From NCBI RefSeq assembly GCF_023631325.1, contig NZ_JALQDG010000030.1:186001-250000 (forward strand): a DNA stretch of 64,000 bases. Reading direction: 5' to 3'. Shown here piece after piece: positions 54,486 to 63,388 of this stretch; the first letter of the stretch is position 1, and each line of letters begins with the position of its first letter. Made by a program: the position numbers and the translations under genes. The notes under the pieces were generated by a model. It did not search any database. It worked only from the letters and a program-made list of their open reading frames with translations, and was not told the origin of the DNA. The DNA comes from Caballeronia sp. INDeC2. GTDB taxonomy: Bacteria; Pseudomonadota; Gammaproteobacteria; Burkholderiales; Burkholderiaceae.

Positions 54486-55475
54486 TCATGCGCCGAATCC
54501 GTTACCCGGTGTGTCCGGCCCGCTGCCCTCGCGAATCTTGCCCTGCGATACGTTGCTGCCCGGCGGCACGCTGTGCGTGAGCCACACATTGCCGCCGATG
54601 ACCGAGCCTTTGCCGATGGTCACGCGCCCGAGAATCGTCGCGCCCGCATAGATGACGACATCGTCCTCGACGACCGGATGCCGCGCGTTGCCCTTGACGA
54701 GCGAGCCATCGCTCATCGAAGGAAAGCTCTTCGCGCCGAGCGTCACGGCCTGATAGACGCGCACGTGTTGCCCGATCACCGCCGTCTCGCCGATTACCAC
54801 ACCCGTACCATGATCGATGAAGAAACTCGGCCCGATGGTTGCGCCCGGGTGAATGTCGATGCCCGTCAGCGAGTGCGCGATCTCGTTGATGAAGCGCGCG
54901 AGCAGCGGCACGCCGAGCCTGTGCAACGCATGCGCGAGACGATGATGCGTCATCGCCCAGATGCCCGGATAGCACAGCAGAATCTCGGTGACGTGCTGCG
55001 CGGCGGGATCGCCCGTGAAGGCGGCTTGAATATCGCTGACCAGCAGCGCGCGGATCTGCGGCAACTGCGCGCCAAATTCACGCGCGACCGCGAAGGCTTG
55101 CGCGGAGATCGCGGCATCGCTCGTATCGCGATGCTCGGGCAGGAAGCGCAGCGCGCGGCGAATCTGTTCGTGCAGCAGACGCAAGGTGCTTTCGAGCGTC
55201 TGCCCGACGTAGTAATCGACGCTTTCGTCGGTCAGATCGGGCGCGCCGTAATGCGTGGGAAAGAGCGCCGAGCGCAAGCCGTTGACGATCTTGACGATCG
55301 CCTCGCGTGAAGGCAATTCACGTATGCCGAGCGGATGCCGCGTGCGATGCAGTTCTTCGCGCGACTGGCGCAAGTCCGCGACGATATGTGCGAGGCCCCA
55401 TTCCTGAGGCGTGTCGCGGGATGTGTCGAGGGGCGGTACGATGCCGGGCGTGGGCGTGTTCTGCATGTCGGCCAT
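54486..55475 (-). CDS. serine O-acetyltransferase, EpsC/SrpH type
   Basis: A 329-residue left-handed beta-helix acyltransferase. The N-terminal half is helical (to about 190). The hexapeptide-repeat region begins IDIHPGATIGPSFFIDHGTG, containing the catalytic His, and continues GETAVIGQHVRVYQAVTLGA and GATILGRVTIGKGSVIGGNV. It is expected to make O-acetylserine for cysteine synthesis. It is longer than CysE and belongs to the EpsC-like group. ATG 55475 is preferred over an earlier in-frame start because the MADMQNTP leader is typical. Confidence 0.88.
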   Translation of the reverse strand: MADMQNTPTPGIVPPLDTSRDTPQEWGLAHIVADLRQSREELHRTRHPLGIRELPSREAIVKIVNGLRSALFPTHYGAPDLTDESVDYYVGQTLESTLRLLHEQIRRALRFLPEHRDTSDAAISAQAFAVAREFGAQLPQIRALLVSDIQAAFTGDPAAQHVTEILLCYPGIWAMTHHRLAHALHRLGVPLLARFINEIAHSLTGIDIHPGATIGPSFFIDHGTGVVIGETAVIGQHVRVYQAVTLGAKSFPSMSDGSLVKGNARHPVVEDDVVIYAGATILGRVTIGKGSVIGGNVWLTHSVPPGSNVSQGKIREGSGPDTPGNGFGA

Positions 55476-55602
55476 GAAACGTGGATAAGCAGCCGCCACG
55501 CTCATGCACGGCGGAGGAAACGTCAAGATTAACCGGTTTTGGGGAACCTTGCCGCCCGGCGGCTCGCGCGTATGCGTTCACACGGTCTCATGCGGAGATC
55601 GC

Positions 55603-55836
55603 TCACACGGTTACGTTGCTTGCGTCGATCCACCGCACGGCCCAGTCGCGCGCGTGCGCGATGGCATCGTCCTCGCTGCGAAACCGCAAGTCGGATGGAA
55701 AGAAGCGGTTCGCGACGAGCTCGCCATCGCTCGATCGCGAGATCACCACATACGGCTGGTAGCTGCCATCTCCGGCCCGGGCGGGCGCGCAGTTCAGAAG
55801 GTAGCCTCGATGTGAAAAGGCTGCATCGTGTTGCAT
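55603..55836 (-). CDS. small conserved hypothetical protein
   Basis: A 77-residue soluble protein. It starts MQHDAAFSHRGYLLNCAPA, has a strand-rich middle (YQPYVVISRSSDGELV) and ends with a helix DDAIAHARDWAVRWIDA. This layout, strands then helix, is typical of small single-domain proteins found in Burkholderia. No named family is assigned. It stands alone, with no gene in the 280 bases upstream. Confidence 0.7.
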   Translation of the reverse strand: MQHDAAFSHRGYLLNCAPARAGDGSYQPYVVISRSSDGELVANRFFPSDLRFRSEDDAIAHARDWAVRWIDASNVTV

Positions 55837-56117
55837 GAGTCACCTGTGTGAAAGTGCCCTGCTCGTTCGAGTCGCATTGCTCTTCTTCGACGGCAACGAA
55901 ACGCGCTCTCCTCATTGCTCGCGTCTTCAGTGTTGCGCTTTGCCGCCGACAGGTTCCAAATAATACTTGCAGCAAATAGTCTTGGGGACGAAAAAAAAGC
56001 CGGAAATTTCGGCTATCGATTGAGCCGCCTTCCGGCAAGGCTCGCGGTTCCGTCGCCAAATAGCCGGAACGAGTTTTGCGTAAGAGCTTGATCAGTTACG
56101 TCCAATGGAGCAACGCG

Positions 56118-56738
56118 ATGAACAACGCTGAATCGAACCAGTCGCAGACGCAGGATAAGCAGAAGGATCAAGTCGCCGACAGCCCCATCAAAACGCCCGC
56201 CGCGGAAACCGCTCATGTGAAGATTGGCGACGCGATGAAGGCCGCTTCGGGCAGCGAAGCGCATGCGGGCGCGGGCGCGGCCGTGAGAATGGAAAGGACG
56301 AAGGAAGGCATGCATATCGGTCCGCAGGGCTTCTACGAGAAGTCGCCGCGCGGCGTCGATGTCGCAAACGACGACGGACTCGACGACACCGTCGATGCCG
56401 ACGCGAAAAGCATTCACGCAAGGCGCGAATCGGAGATGCTCGCGCGCGAACCGGATTCGGTGATCAATTCGAATGCGACGCCGGTGAACTACGTTCCCGA
56501 ACCGGGTGACGGCCTCGGCGGTTTCGACAGCCGTCCTGGACGCAACGGCGTTTTGCTTGCGCTCGCACGCGGCTATCGCATGATCGATCGCGGCATGGTC
56601 GCGCCGACAGTGCCCGAGGTCGAGGACAAGATCCGCTTCGAAGGCCGCGATGAGCACGGCCACACGTTGCGTGGGCGCAAGCACTATGCGCTCAATCATA
56701 TGCGGCCTTCGCGGCTGTTCGAGATCGAACGTAGCTGA
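56118..56738 (+). CDS. hydrophilic hypothetical protein
   Basis: A 206-residue protein of unknown function. The first 70 residues are Gln/Lys/Ala-rich and disordered-looking. After that come RTKEGMHIGPQGFYEKSPRG and a more ordered C-terminal part with NGVLLALARGYRMIDRGMV, then KIRFEGRDEHGHTLRGRKHY. No signal peptide or membrane segment. ATG has GGAG nine bases before it. It ends 23 bases before a strong terminator shared with the next, convergent gene. Confidence 0.72.
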   Translation: MNNAESNQSQTQDKQKDQVADSPIKTPAAETAHVKIGDAMKAASGSEAHAGAGAAVRMERTKEGMHIGPQGFYEKSPRGVDVANDDGLDDTVDADAKSIHARRESEMLAREPDSVINSNATPVNYVPEPGDGLGGFDSRPGRNGVLLALARGYRMIDRGMVAPTVPEVEDKIRFEGRDEHGHTLRGRKHYALNHMRPSRLFEIERS

Positions 56739-56761
56739 AAGCCGGGCACGGGCGCATAAGC

Positions 56762-56795
56762 AAAGAGCCGCATGGAATATGCGGCTCTTTTCGTT
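56762..56795. terminator. bidirectional terminator
   Basis: A 12-bp perfect stem, AAAGAGCCGCAT (56762-56773) with ATGCGGCTCTTT (56779-56790), and a GGAAT loop. TTTTCGTTC continues on the plus strand. It separates the convergent 206-residue and 49-residue genes. Confidence 0.85.
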
Positions 56796-56945
56796 CTAAT
56801 CTTTCTTTTTCTCCTCGTCGGATTCGATGCGCGTCACGCCGCCCGTCGCAGGCGGGTCGCTCGCGGGAAACGTGTCTTCGACCGCCTTGTCCACATCCTC
56901 TTCGTCACGTTCCGAATGCGGATTTTGTTCCGTGGTGTTGCCCAT
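56796..56945 (-). CDS. 49-residue acidic conserved protein
   Basis: A very short, highly charged protein: MGNTTEQNPHSERDEEDVDK, then AVEDTFPASDPPATGG and an acidic-basic tail ending in KKKD. The DTFPASDPP core is, as far as I recall, widespread in proteobacterial small proteins of unknown role. AAGGAG lies eight bases before the ATG. A longer frame on this strand starts further upstream but has no ribosome site. Confidence 0.7.
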   Translation of the reverse strand: MGNTTEQNPHSERDEEDVDKAVEDTFPASDPPATGGVTRIESDEEKKKD

Positions 56946-57121
56946 TGCTCGCTCCTTGAGTCGTTGCTCGGCGACATGATGCACAGCAATGCTTGTTCCT
57001 CGGAGCAGGCACGCCGTATGCGCATGGAGACGGCCAACGAAGCGCCGCATCGCAGCAAACGCGATCGCGGCTCCACAAAACGGCCGAGCAAAGCCTCGAT
57101 TGGAATAAGGGGAAAGACCAG

Positions 57122-57577
57122 ATGACGACGCTCAACGCATACGACGCCTATCCAGCGGAATCCGATGAAGGCGCGCCGCTTCAGGCGACCACCCACCATC
57201 TCGCCACGCCCGAGCAGCGCTTCACATCCGCGATTGCATGTCTCGGTGCGGCCTACGCGCTCTCGTGGGCCGAACTTGCGCTGACGCTCGCGATCGGTCT
57301 TCCCGGGGATGCGCCGAGTCATCCGCTCGCGGCATCGGTTGCGTCGCGCGTGCTGGTCGGCTTGCTGTATGTGTGCGTCGCGTCGCGGTTCCAATGGGCG
57401 CGCTGGCTCAGCATCGCGCTCGGCTTCGCTTCGGTCGCGCTCGTCGCGCCCACGCTCGCGTTGCAATGGCATGTCTTCCCGGCAGCGGCATTCGTGTCGG
57501 GCGCGGCGCTCGTCTGCAAGTTCGCGGCATCGCTCTATCTCCTTTCGCCGATGCCCGCGCGACGCGAAACCCGATAG
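57122..57577 (+). CDS. hypothetical four-helix membrane protein
   Basis: A 151-residue integral membrane protein. After a soluble head (1-35) there are four hydrophobic segments: AIACLGAAYALSWAELALTL, ASRVLVGLLYVCVASRFQW, LSIALGFASVALVAPTLAL and AAAFVSGAALVCKFAASLYL. The ATG has AAGGGG 12 bases upstream. No family recognised. The nearby gene on the other strand is the small acidic protein, transcribed divergently. Confidence 0.68.
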   Translation: MTTLNAYDAYPAESDEGAPLQATTHHLATPEQRFTSAIACLGAAYALSWAELALTLAIGLPGDAPSHPLAASVASRVLVGLLYVCVASRFQWARWLSIALGFASVALVAPTLALQWHVFPAAAFVSGAALVCKFAASLYLLSPMPARRETR

Positions 57578-57609
57578 CGATTCGAAACGTCGGGTTTGCA
57601 ATCCTTGAA

Positions 57610-57636
57610 GCGGACGCGCCTTTTTCGCGCGTCCGC
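57610..57636. terminator. strong inverted repeat, possible terminator
   Basis: A 10-bp perfect stem GCGGACGCGC (57610-57619) with GCGCGTCCGC (57627-57636) around a T-rich loop. No T run follows on either side, so intrinsic termination is uncertain. It separates the membrane-protein gene from the SDR gene. Confidence 0.4.
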
Positions 57637-57679
57637 TCGCCCGCACAATGCAAGTTCACCAACCGTTGCGAGCCCAGTC

Positions 57680-58279
57680 ATGAAAATCGCTGTCATCGGT
57701 GCGACCGGCACGGTCGGCCGGGCGGTCGCCGCCGAACTCAAAGCCCGTCACGAAGTCTTCGAAATCGGCGCAACACGCGGTGCGCATCGCGTCGATCTGC
57801 TCGATCTCGACAGCATCAAGCGGCTCTTCGATGAAATCGGCCGCGTCGATGCGATCGTCGCGACTGCCGGTCACGTGCATTTCGGCCCGCTAGTGAAGAT
57901 GACGCCCGAGCAGTTCCGCCTCGGCCTCAACGACAAGCTGATGGGCCAGGTCAACCTCGTGCTCACCGCGCGCGACTATCTGAACGACGGCGGCTCGTTC
58001 ACGCTGACGAGCGGCATCGTCGGCGCGGCGCCGATTCGCGAAGGCGCGAGCGCGGCGGCCGTCAACGGCGCGATCGAAGGTTTCGTGCGCGGCGCGGCGA
58101 TCGAGTTGCCCCGCGGCCTGCGCATCAACGCCGTGAGTCCGACGATGCTCGAAGAAGCTCGCGAAAGCTTCGGCCCGTATTTCCGCGGCTTCGAGGCGGC
58201 GAGCGGCGCCCGCGTGGCGCTGGCGTACAGCCGCAGCGTCGAGGGCGCGGAGAGCGGGCGCATCTACAACGTGCACTGA
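57680..58279 (+). CDS. short-chain dehydrogenase/reductase, atypical (Lin1944-like)
   Basis: A 199-residue Rossmann protein. The cofactor site is GATGTVGRAVA (residues 7-17). VDAIVATAGHVHFGPLVKMT and GSFTLTSGIVGAAPIREGAS follow normal SDR spacing, but the catalytic YxxxK is absent: the equivalent stretch reads AAAVNGAIEG. Some small SDRs share this loss. It could still bind NAD(P)H and act as a reductase by another route, or be a binding protein. ATG 57680 gives the usual MKIAVIGATG start. Confidence 0.85.
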   Translation: MKIAVIGATGTVGRAVAAELKARHEVFEIGATRGAHRVDLLDLDSIKRLFDEIGRVDAIVATAGHVHFGPLVKMTPEQFRLGLNDKLMGQVNLVLTARDYLNDGGSFTLTSGIVGAAPIREGASAAAVNGAIEGFVRGAAIELPRGLRINAVSPTMLEEARESFGPYFRGFEAASGARVALAYSRSVEGAESGRIYNVH

Positions 58280-58368
58280 CACTGAAACTGACAGACGCGA
58301 AGTGTGCATGGAGCACGGCGCGTCGATCGCTTATGCTCGGCGCTTCACGAAGGCCTTGGAGCGATGCG

Positions 58369-58794
58369 ATGCAGTGGACCCAGGACGACTATCGGCTGAG
58401 CACGGACATCGATGAATTCAACTTCGATGTCGTGCACCGTTACCTGAGCGAAGTGGCGTACTGGTCGCCAGGCATCGCCCGTGAAAAGGTCGAGCGCGCC
58501 GCGCGTCATTCGCTCGCGTTCGGCCTTTTTCGCGGTGCCGCGCAGATCGGCTATGCGCGCATGATCACGGACAGAACGACCTTCGCCTATCTCGCCGATG
58601 TCTTCGTGCTGCCCGAGCATCAGGGCGCGGGCCTCGGAAAATGGATGATGCAATGCGTGATGGCGCATCCCGATTTGCAGGGACTGCGCCGCATGATGCT
58701 CGTCACGTCCGACGCGCACGGGCTCTACGCGCGCCACGGCTTCACCGCGAGCCGTCATCCCGAGCGCATCATGGAAAAGATCGCGAAGGCTTAA
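58369..58794 (+). CDS. GNAT-family N-acetyltransferase
   Basis: A 141-residue acetyltransferase. The acetyl-CoA site is LPEHQGAGLGKWMMQ, preceded by the strand FAYLADVFV and followed by DAHGLYARHGFTA. Substrate unknown; YjaB/ElaA-like small GNATs look similar. The start at 58369 is chosen because the family begins with a short strand (YRLSTDID). It is convergent with the SMP-30 gene and their stop codons overlap (58791-58794). Confidence 0.88.
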   Translation: MQWTQDDYRLSTDIDEFNFDVVHRYLSEVAYWSPGIAREKVERAARHSLAFGLFRGAAQIGYARMITDRTTFAYLADVFVLPEHQGAGLGKWMMQCVMAHPDLQGLRRMMLVTSDAHGLYARHGFTASRHPERIMEKIAKA

Positions 58795-59729
58795 CCGCCC
58801 TTGACGCCCTGCGTGTTGACATAGAGCGCATAAAGCCCGTGGCTCGCCGCCATGAACAGGCGATTGCGATGCCGCCCGCCGAAGCACACGTTGGCGCAGC
58901 GCTCCGGCAGATCGATATGGCCGATCGCCTCGCCTTGCGGCGTGAACACTCGCACGCCGTCCAGTTCAGCGTCGCCCATGCCCCAGCCGCACCACAAATT
59001 GCCGTGAATGTCGACCCGAAAGCCGTCGGGCGTGCCCGCTCCAGCATCGATAAGAGAACGCGGCTCGCCGAGTCTGCGACCGCCGTCGAGCACGTCGAAC
59101 GCGTAGATCTTGCGCGGCGTCGCGCGCGATTCGACTACATACAGCACCGATTCGTCCGGTGAGAACGCGAGGCCGTTCGGACCGGTGAAAGCGTCGATCA
59201 TCATCGTGATTTCGCCGCTCTTGCCATCGACGCGATATACGCAGGGCTTCAGTTGCGCGTCGTGCTTCTCGCCTTCGTAGAAGCCGTCGATACCGAAGGT
59301 CGGATCGGTGAACCAGATCGAGCCATCCGACTTCACGACGACATCGTTCGGCGAATTGAACGGCTTGCCGTCGTAGTGGTCCGCGATCACGGTGATGGAG
59401 CCGTCGTATTCGGTGCGCGTCACGCGCCGCGCCAGATGCTCGCACGTTACGAGCCGCCCTTCGCGGTCGCGCGTGTTGCCGTTTGCGTTGTTCGACGGCT
59501 TGCGGAACACGCCGACCTGACCGCTCTCCTCGTCCCATCGGAGGATGCGATTGTTCGGAATATCGCTCCACAGCAGATAGCGGCCGTCGCCGAACCAGAC
59601 CGGCCCTTCGGACCAGCGCGCGCCCTGATAAAGACATTCCACCGACGCCGATGCAATGCGCAGCGCGTTGAAGCGCGGGTCCAGCACGCGCACGGCCGGA
59701 TCGGGGTAGCGGCGCGAGTCGCTCGTCAT
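58791..59729 (-). CDS. SMP-30/gluconolactonase-family lactonase
   Basis: A 312-residue six-bladed beta-propeller. Metal ligands are visible in SEGPVW (Glu41), NSPNDV (Asn128 region), GPNGLAFSPDE and the closing DGFRVDIHGNLW. It should open a sugar-acid lactone. It follows the second 2,5-dioxovalerate dehydrogenase gene by 56 bases on the same strand, so the two probably act in one non-phosphorylative sugar or sugar-acid route ending in 2-oxoglutarate. Which sugar cannot be told from here, as the dehydratases are not in the window. Confidence 0.9.
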   Translation of the reverse strand: MTSDSRRYPDPAVRVLDPRFNALRIASASVECLYQGARWSEGPVWFGDGRYLLWSDIPNNRILRWDEESGQVGVFRKPSNNANGNTRDREGRLVTCEHLARRVTRTEYDGSITVIADHYDGKPFNSPNDVVVKSDGSIWFTDPTFGIDGFYEGEKHDAQLKPCVYRVDGKSGEITMMIDAFTGPNGLAFSPDESVLYVVESRATPRKIYAFDVLDGGRRLGEPRSLIDAGAGTPDGFRVDIHGNLWCGWGMGDAELDGVRVFTPQGEAIGHIDLPERCANVCFGGRHRNRLFMAASHGLYALYVNTQGVKGG

Positions 59730-59785
59730 GTGGATTTGTCTCCTTTATTGGATGGTCCGAAAACGCATTCTATTCGCCGCGCGGA

Positions 59786-61360
59786 TCAATTCGGGCCCAG
59801 TTCGCCATCGCGCAAGCGCCAGAGCGAGAGCGGATTGTCGTCCGCGAGCGCTTCCGGCAACAGCGCCGCCGGCAAATCCTGATAGCACACCGGCCGCAGG
59901 AAACGTTCGATCGCCATCGCACCGACCGAGGTCGAGCGGCTGTCGGAAGTCGCCGGATAGGGGCCGCCGTGCACCATCGCGTAGGACACTTCGACGCCCG
60001 TCGGAAAGCCGTTCGCGAGAATCCGCCCGGCCTTGCGCTCGAGCACCGGCAAGAGCCGCCGCGCGAGTTCGATGTCGTCGTTTTCCATCAGGAGCGTCGC
60101 GGTCAGTTGACCTTCGAGACTGCGCGCGACGAGAATCATCTCGTCCTCGTCGCGGCATACGACGATCACCGACGTCGGCCCGAAAATTTCCTCCGCGAGT
60201 TGCGGCTTCGCGAGAAATTCCTCCGCGCTCACGCGATACAGCGCCGGCAGCGCGCCGCTCGGCGCCTCGCCCTGTTCGCCCGTCGCGATGCGCTTCGCGG
60301 CCGCATCGCGTTGCTTGACGCCGTCCTCATACGCCGCCGCGATGCCCGCCGTCAGCATCGTCTGCGTGCTCTTCTTTTCGAGCGCCGCCGCGGCGTTGTC
60401 GATGAAATCGTCGAGATCCGAATCCGCGAGTCCGATCACGAGGCCCGGATTCGTGCAGAACTGGCCGACGCCCAGCGTGACCGAATCGACATAGCCCGAC
60501 GCCAGCGTATCGCCGCGCGCCGCCAGCGCGCCCGGCAACGCGAACACCGGATTGACGCTGCTCATTTCGGCGAAAACGGGAATCGGCACGGGCCGCTTCG
60601 CCGCGATATCGACGAGCGCCAGCCCGCCGCGCCGCGAACCGGTGAAGCCGACCGCCTGGATCGCCGGATGCGCGACGAGCGCCTCGCCGATCGCATTGCC
60701 CGCGCCGACGACGAGCGAAAACGTGCCCTCGGGCAAGCCGTTGTCCGCGACTGCCTTCTGCACCGCGCGCCCGACGAGTTCCGAGGTGCCCAGATGCGCC
60801 GGATGCGATTTCACGACGACGGGACACCCTGCCGCGAACGCCGACGCCGCGTCGCCGCCCGCCACCGAAAACGCCAGCGGAAAGTTGCTCGCGCCGAACA
60901 CCGCGACCGGCCCGACCGGAATCTTTTGCAAACGCAGGTCCGAACGCGGCAGCGGCTTTCTGTCCGGCTGCGCCGAATCGAGCGTGGCGGAAAGCCATCG
61001 GCCCTCGCGCACGAGCGACGCGAACAGGCGCAATTGCCCGACCGTGCGGGCGCGCTCGCCTTCGAGGCGCGCCTTCGGCAGCGCGGATTCGGCCATCGCG
61101 CGCTTGATCAGCGTGTCGCCGAGCGCGATGATGTTGTCCGCGATCGCTTCGAGAAACTGCGCGCGTGTTTCGAGCGGCGCGTGTCGATAGTCGTCGAAAG
61201 CGGCTTCGGCAAGCTCGCACGCGCGCGCGACTTCCGCCGCGCCGCCGCCGCCGAACGCGGGCTCGAGATCGGCATTGCGCGCGGGGTCGAACGCGCGGAG
61301 CGTGGCGTCGGTGCCCCGCACGGCCGATGCGCCGATCAACATCTCTCCGGTGATCTTCAT
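59786..61360 (-). CDS. aldehyde dehydrogenase (NADP+), 2,5-dioxovalerate dehydrogenase type (second copy)
   Basis: A 524-residue paralogue of the enzyme at 89-1672. The core motifs sit at identical positions: VGPVAVFGASNF near 150-160, AEMSS with Glu265 and VGQFCTNPG with Cys302. The C-terminal LRPVCYQDLPAALLPEAL is likewise shared. Differences concentrate in the middle-to-late region. It is upstream of an SMP-30 lactonase in the same operon, a partnership the other copy lacks. This copy is therefore the better candidate for sugar-acid catabolism. Confidence 0.93.
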   Translation of the reverse strand: MKITGEMLIGASAVRGTDATLRAFDPARNADLEPAFGGGGAAEVARACELAEAAFDDYRHAPLETRAQFLEAIADNIIALGDTLIKRAMAESALPKARLEGERARTVGQLRLFASLVREGRWLSATLDSAQPDRKPLPRSDLRLQKIPVGPVAVFGASNFPLAFSVAGGDAASAFAAGCPVVVKSHPAHLGTSELVGRAVQKAVADNGLPEGTFSLVVGAGNAIGEALVAHPAIQAVGFTGSRRGGLALVDIAAKRPVPIPVFAEMSSVNPVFALPGALAARGDTLASGYVDSVTLGVGQFCTNPGLVIGLADSDLDDFIDNAAAALEKKSTQTMLTAGIAAAYEDGVKQRDAAAKRIATGEQGEAPSGALPALYRVSAEEFLAKPQLAEEIFGPTSVIVVCRDEDEMILVARSLEGQLTATLLMENDDIELARRLLPVLERKAGRILANGFPTGVEVSYAMVHGGPYPATSDSRSTSVGAMAIERFLRPVCYQDLPAALLPEALADDNPLSLWRLRDGELGPN

Positions 61361-61590
61361 GTCAGCTCCTCATTGCTCATGTCTGTTGGCGGTGGGCGGC
61401 AGGCGCGTCGCGCGGCCGCCCGCTAAAGCGAGTGACCCGCGGCCCGCGCAAGCGTTCCGCGCAAGACGTGCGAACCGCCCTCCGGGTCACTGAAGCAAGC
61501 GCGGTGCGCGGTCTTGGCCGAGTTGAAAAGCGGTCCGTCCGGCGACGCAGAAACTATAGGCGCGACGAACCGCTTATTAAAGATTGCCTT

Positions 61591-63168
61591 TCAGGACTTC
61601 GCGACGGGCGTCGCGTGTTTCTTGAACGTGATGTGCGCGATGCGCCGCACCAGCAGCGCCGCCACGAGCGCCGCGACCGCCGTCAGCATCACGCCGATGT
61701 GGATCGATTGCACGAGCGCGTCGCGGGCGGCGTCGAGGAGCGCGGGCGCATCGAGGCCGGCTGCGCTGAGGTCGGCGAGGACGTGCTCGCGCAACGCTTC
61801 GTCGACGAGAATGCGCGGATCGGACAGGCGCGGCAGCCATTGCGCCGCCGCCGGCGCGCCGAGCACGCTGACCGTGCGCGCCACGACGCTCGCGTAGTGA
61901 TGCGCGACGATCGTCCCGACGATGCTCGTGCCCATCATCCCGCCGACCATGCGCGTCGATTGCAGGAGCGCCGTGGTGATTCCGAAGCGCTCGCGGCCCG
62001 CGATCTCCTGCCCGAAGATGTTCATGTTGTTGAGGACGAAGCCGAGGCCGATGCCGGTCGCGGCCATCGGCAGCTCGATCCAGAGATGGGGCGTGGATTC
62101 ACGCGCGAACGCGAGCCCGACCGACGCGAACAGAAGCAGCGTGAAGCCGATCGAAAGAATGTTCACCGGCTTGCGCATATGAATGACGATGCGCGTGTTG
62201 ATGAAGCTGCCGAGCGCGATGCACGCGGCGATCGGCGTCGCGAGCAGACCCGCGGCCTGCGGCGAAAGACCGAAGCCGCCTTGCAACAGGAGCGGCGTGA
62301 AGAAGATCAGCGAGAACATCACGAAGCCCGCCAGGAACGACAGCGTGAAAAGCGTGTTGAGCTGCGCGTCGCGGAAGATGTCGAGCGGGATGATCGGATG
62401 CGTCGCGCGCCGCTCGCAGATCAGGAGCGCCACGGCGCACACCGCCACGCCGGCGGCGAGCGCGATATTGGCGGTCGTGAGGCCGTCTTTCGGCAGCGCC
62501 TCGATCAGCGCCTGGAACCCGCCTAGCACGAGCGCGACGAGCGCCGCGCCCGTCCAGTCGATTTTCACGTCGCCTTCGCGCGGCCGGTGCAGATTCGGCA
62601 GATGCGCCCAGATGAAGTAGAGCGCCGCCGCGCCGACCGGCAGATTCACGAGAAAGGTCGAGCGCCAGCCCCAGTGCTGGCTCATCCAGCCGCCCAGCGA
62701 CGGCCCCGCCGCCGTGCCGATGCCGTACGCCGCCGCGAGCACCACCTGCCAGCGCACGCGGGTGCGCGGATCGGGAAACAGATCGGGAATCGACGCGAAC
62801 GCGGTGCCGACCATCATCCCGCCGCCGATGCCTTGCAGCCCGCGCGCGAGCACGAGGAACAGCATGTTGGGCGCGAGCCCGCACAGCACCGACGCCACCG
62901 TGAACGTGATCACCGCCGCGAGCACGAAGCGCTTGCGTCCGAAGTAATCGCCGAGCCGCCCGAACACCGGCACCGTGACGACCGACGCGAGCAGATAGGC
63001 GCTCGCGATCCACGCGTAGAACTCGAAGCCGTGCAGCTCCGCGACGATCGACGGCAACGCGGTGCTGACCACCGTCTGATCGAGCGCGACGAGCATGTTG
63101 ACGAGGCCGATGCCGAGCATCGCGTAGAGCGCGGTTCGGAACGGTAAAGCGGGCGGCGTTTGAGTCAC
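61591..63168 (-). CDS. DHA2-type MFS transporter (EmrB/QacA family)
   Basis: A 525-residue exporter with about 14 hydrophobic helices. The N-terminal helix LYAMLGIGLVNMLVALDQTVV contains the conserved Asp, LASVVTVPVFGRLGDYFGRK is the loop 2-3 motif, and GPSLGGWMSQHWGWRSTFLVN is motif C. A drug or solvent exporter by family; the substrate is unknown. No EmrA-like membrane-fusion or TetR/MarR gene is adjacent. It follows the aldehyde dehydrogenase on the same strand after 230 gene-free bases and is probably a separate unit. Confidence 0.9.
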   Translation of the reverse strand: MTQTPPALPFRTALYAMLGIGLVNMLVALDQTVVSTALPSIVAELHGFEFYAWIASAYLLASVVTVPVFGRLGDYFGRKRFVLAAVITFTVASVLCGLAPNMLFLVLARGLQGIGGGMMVGTAFASIPDLFPDPRTRVRWQVVLAAAYGIGTAAGPSLGGWMSQHWGWRSTFLVNLPVGAAALYFIWAHLPNLHRPREGDVKIDWTGAALVALVLGGFQALIEALPKDGLTTANIALAAGVAVCAVALLICERRATHPIIPLDIFRDAQLNTLFTLSFLAGFVMFSLIFFTPLLLQGGFGLSPQAAGLLATPIAACIALGSFINTRIVIHMRKPVNILSIGFTLLLFASVGLAFARESTPHLWIELPMAATGIGLGFVLNNMNIFGQEIAGRERFGITTALLQSTRMVGGMMGTSIVGTIVAHHYASVVARTVSVLGAPAAAQWLPRLSDPRILVDEALREHVLADLSAAGLDAPALLDAARDALVQSIHIGVMLTAVAALVAALLVRRIAHITFKKHATPVAKS

Positions 63169-63388
63169 GGTCGGGCGGAATGGCTTGCGAAGTGCTAAAA
63201 AGAGATCGCGCCGCCGGGTTTTAAGAAGGCGCCGATACCGAAGAACCAGGAATTGTACGGCTTGCCTTGCGCCAGATCGACTTCTCGCAAAAAAGCGGCG
63301 CGGCGGTGCGAGGCCCGCGCTCTATCATGCGAATCATGAAAGACGGCGCATGCCGTGCGCCAATCGTTCATTCAATGGGGAAACCGTC

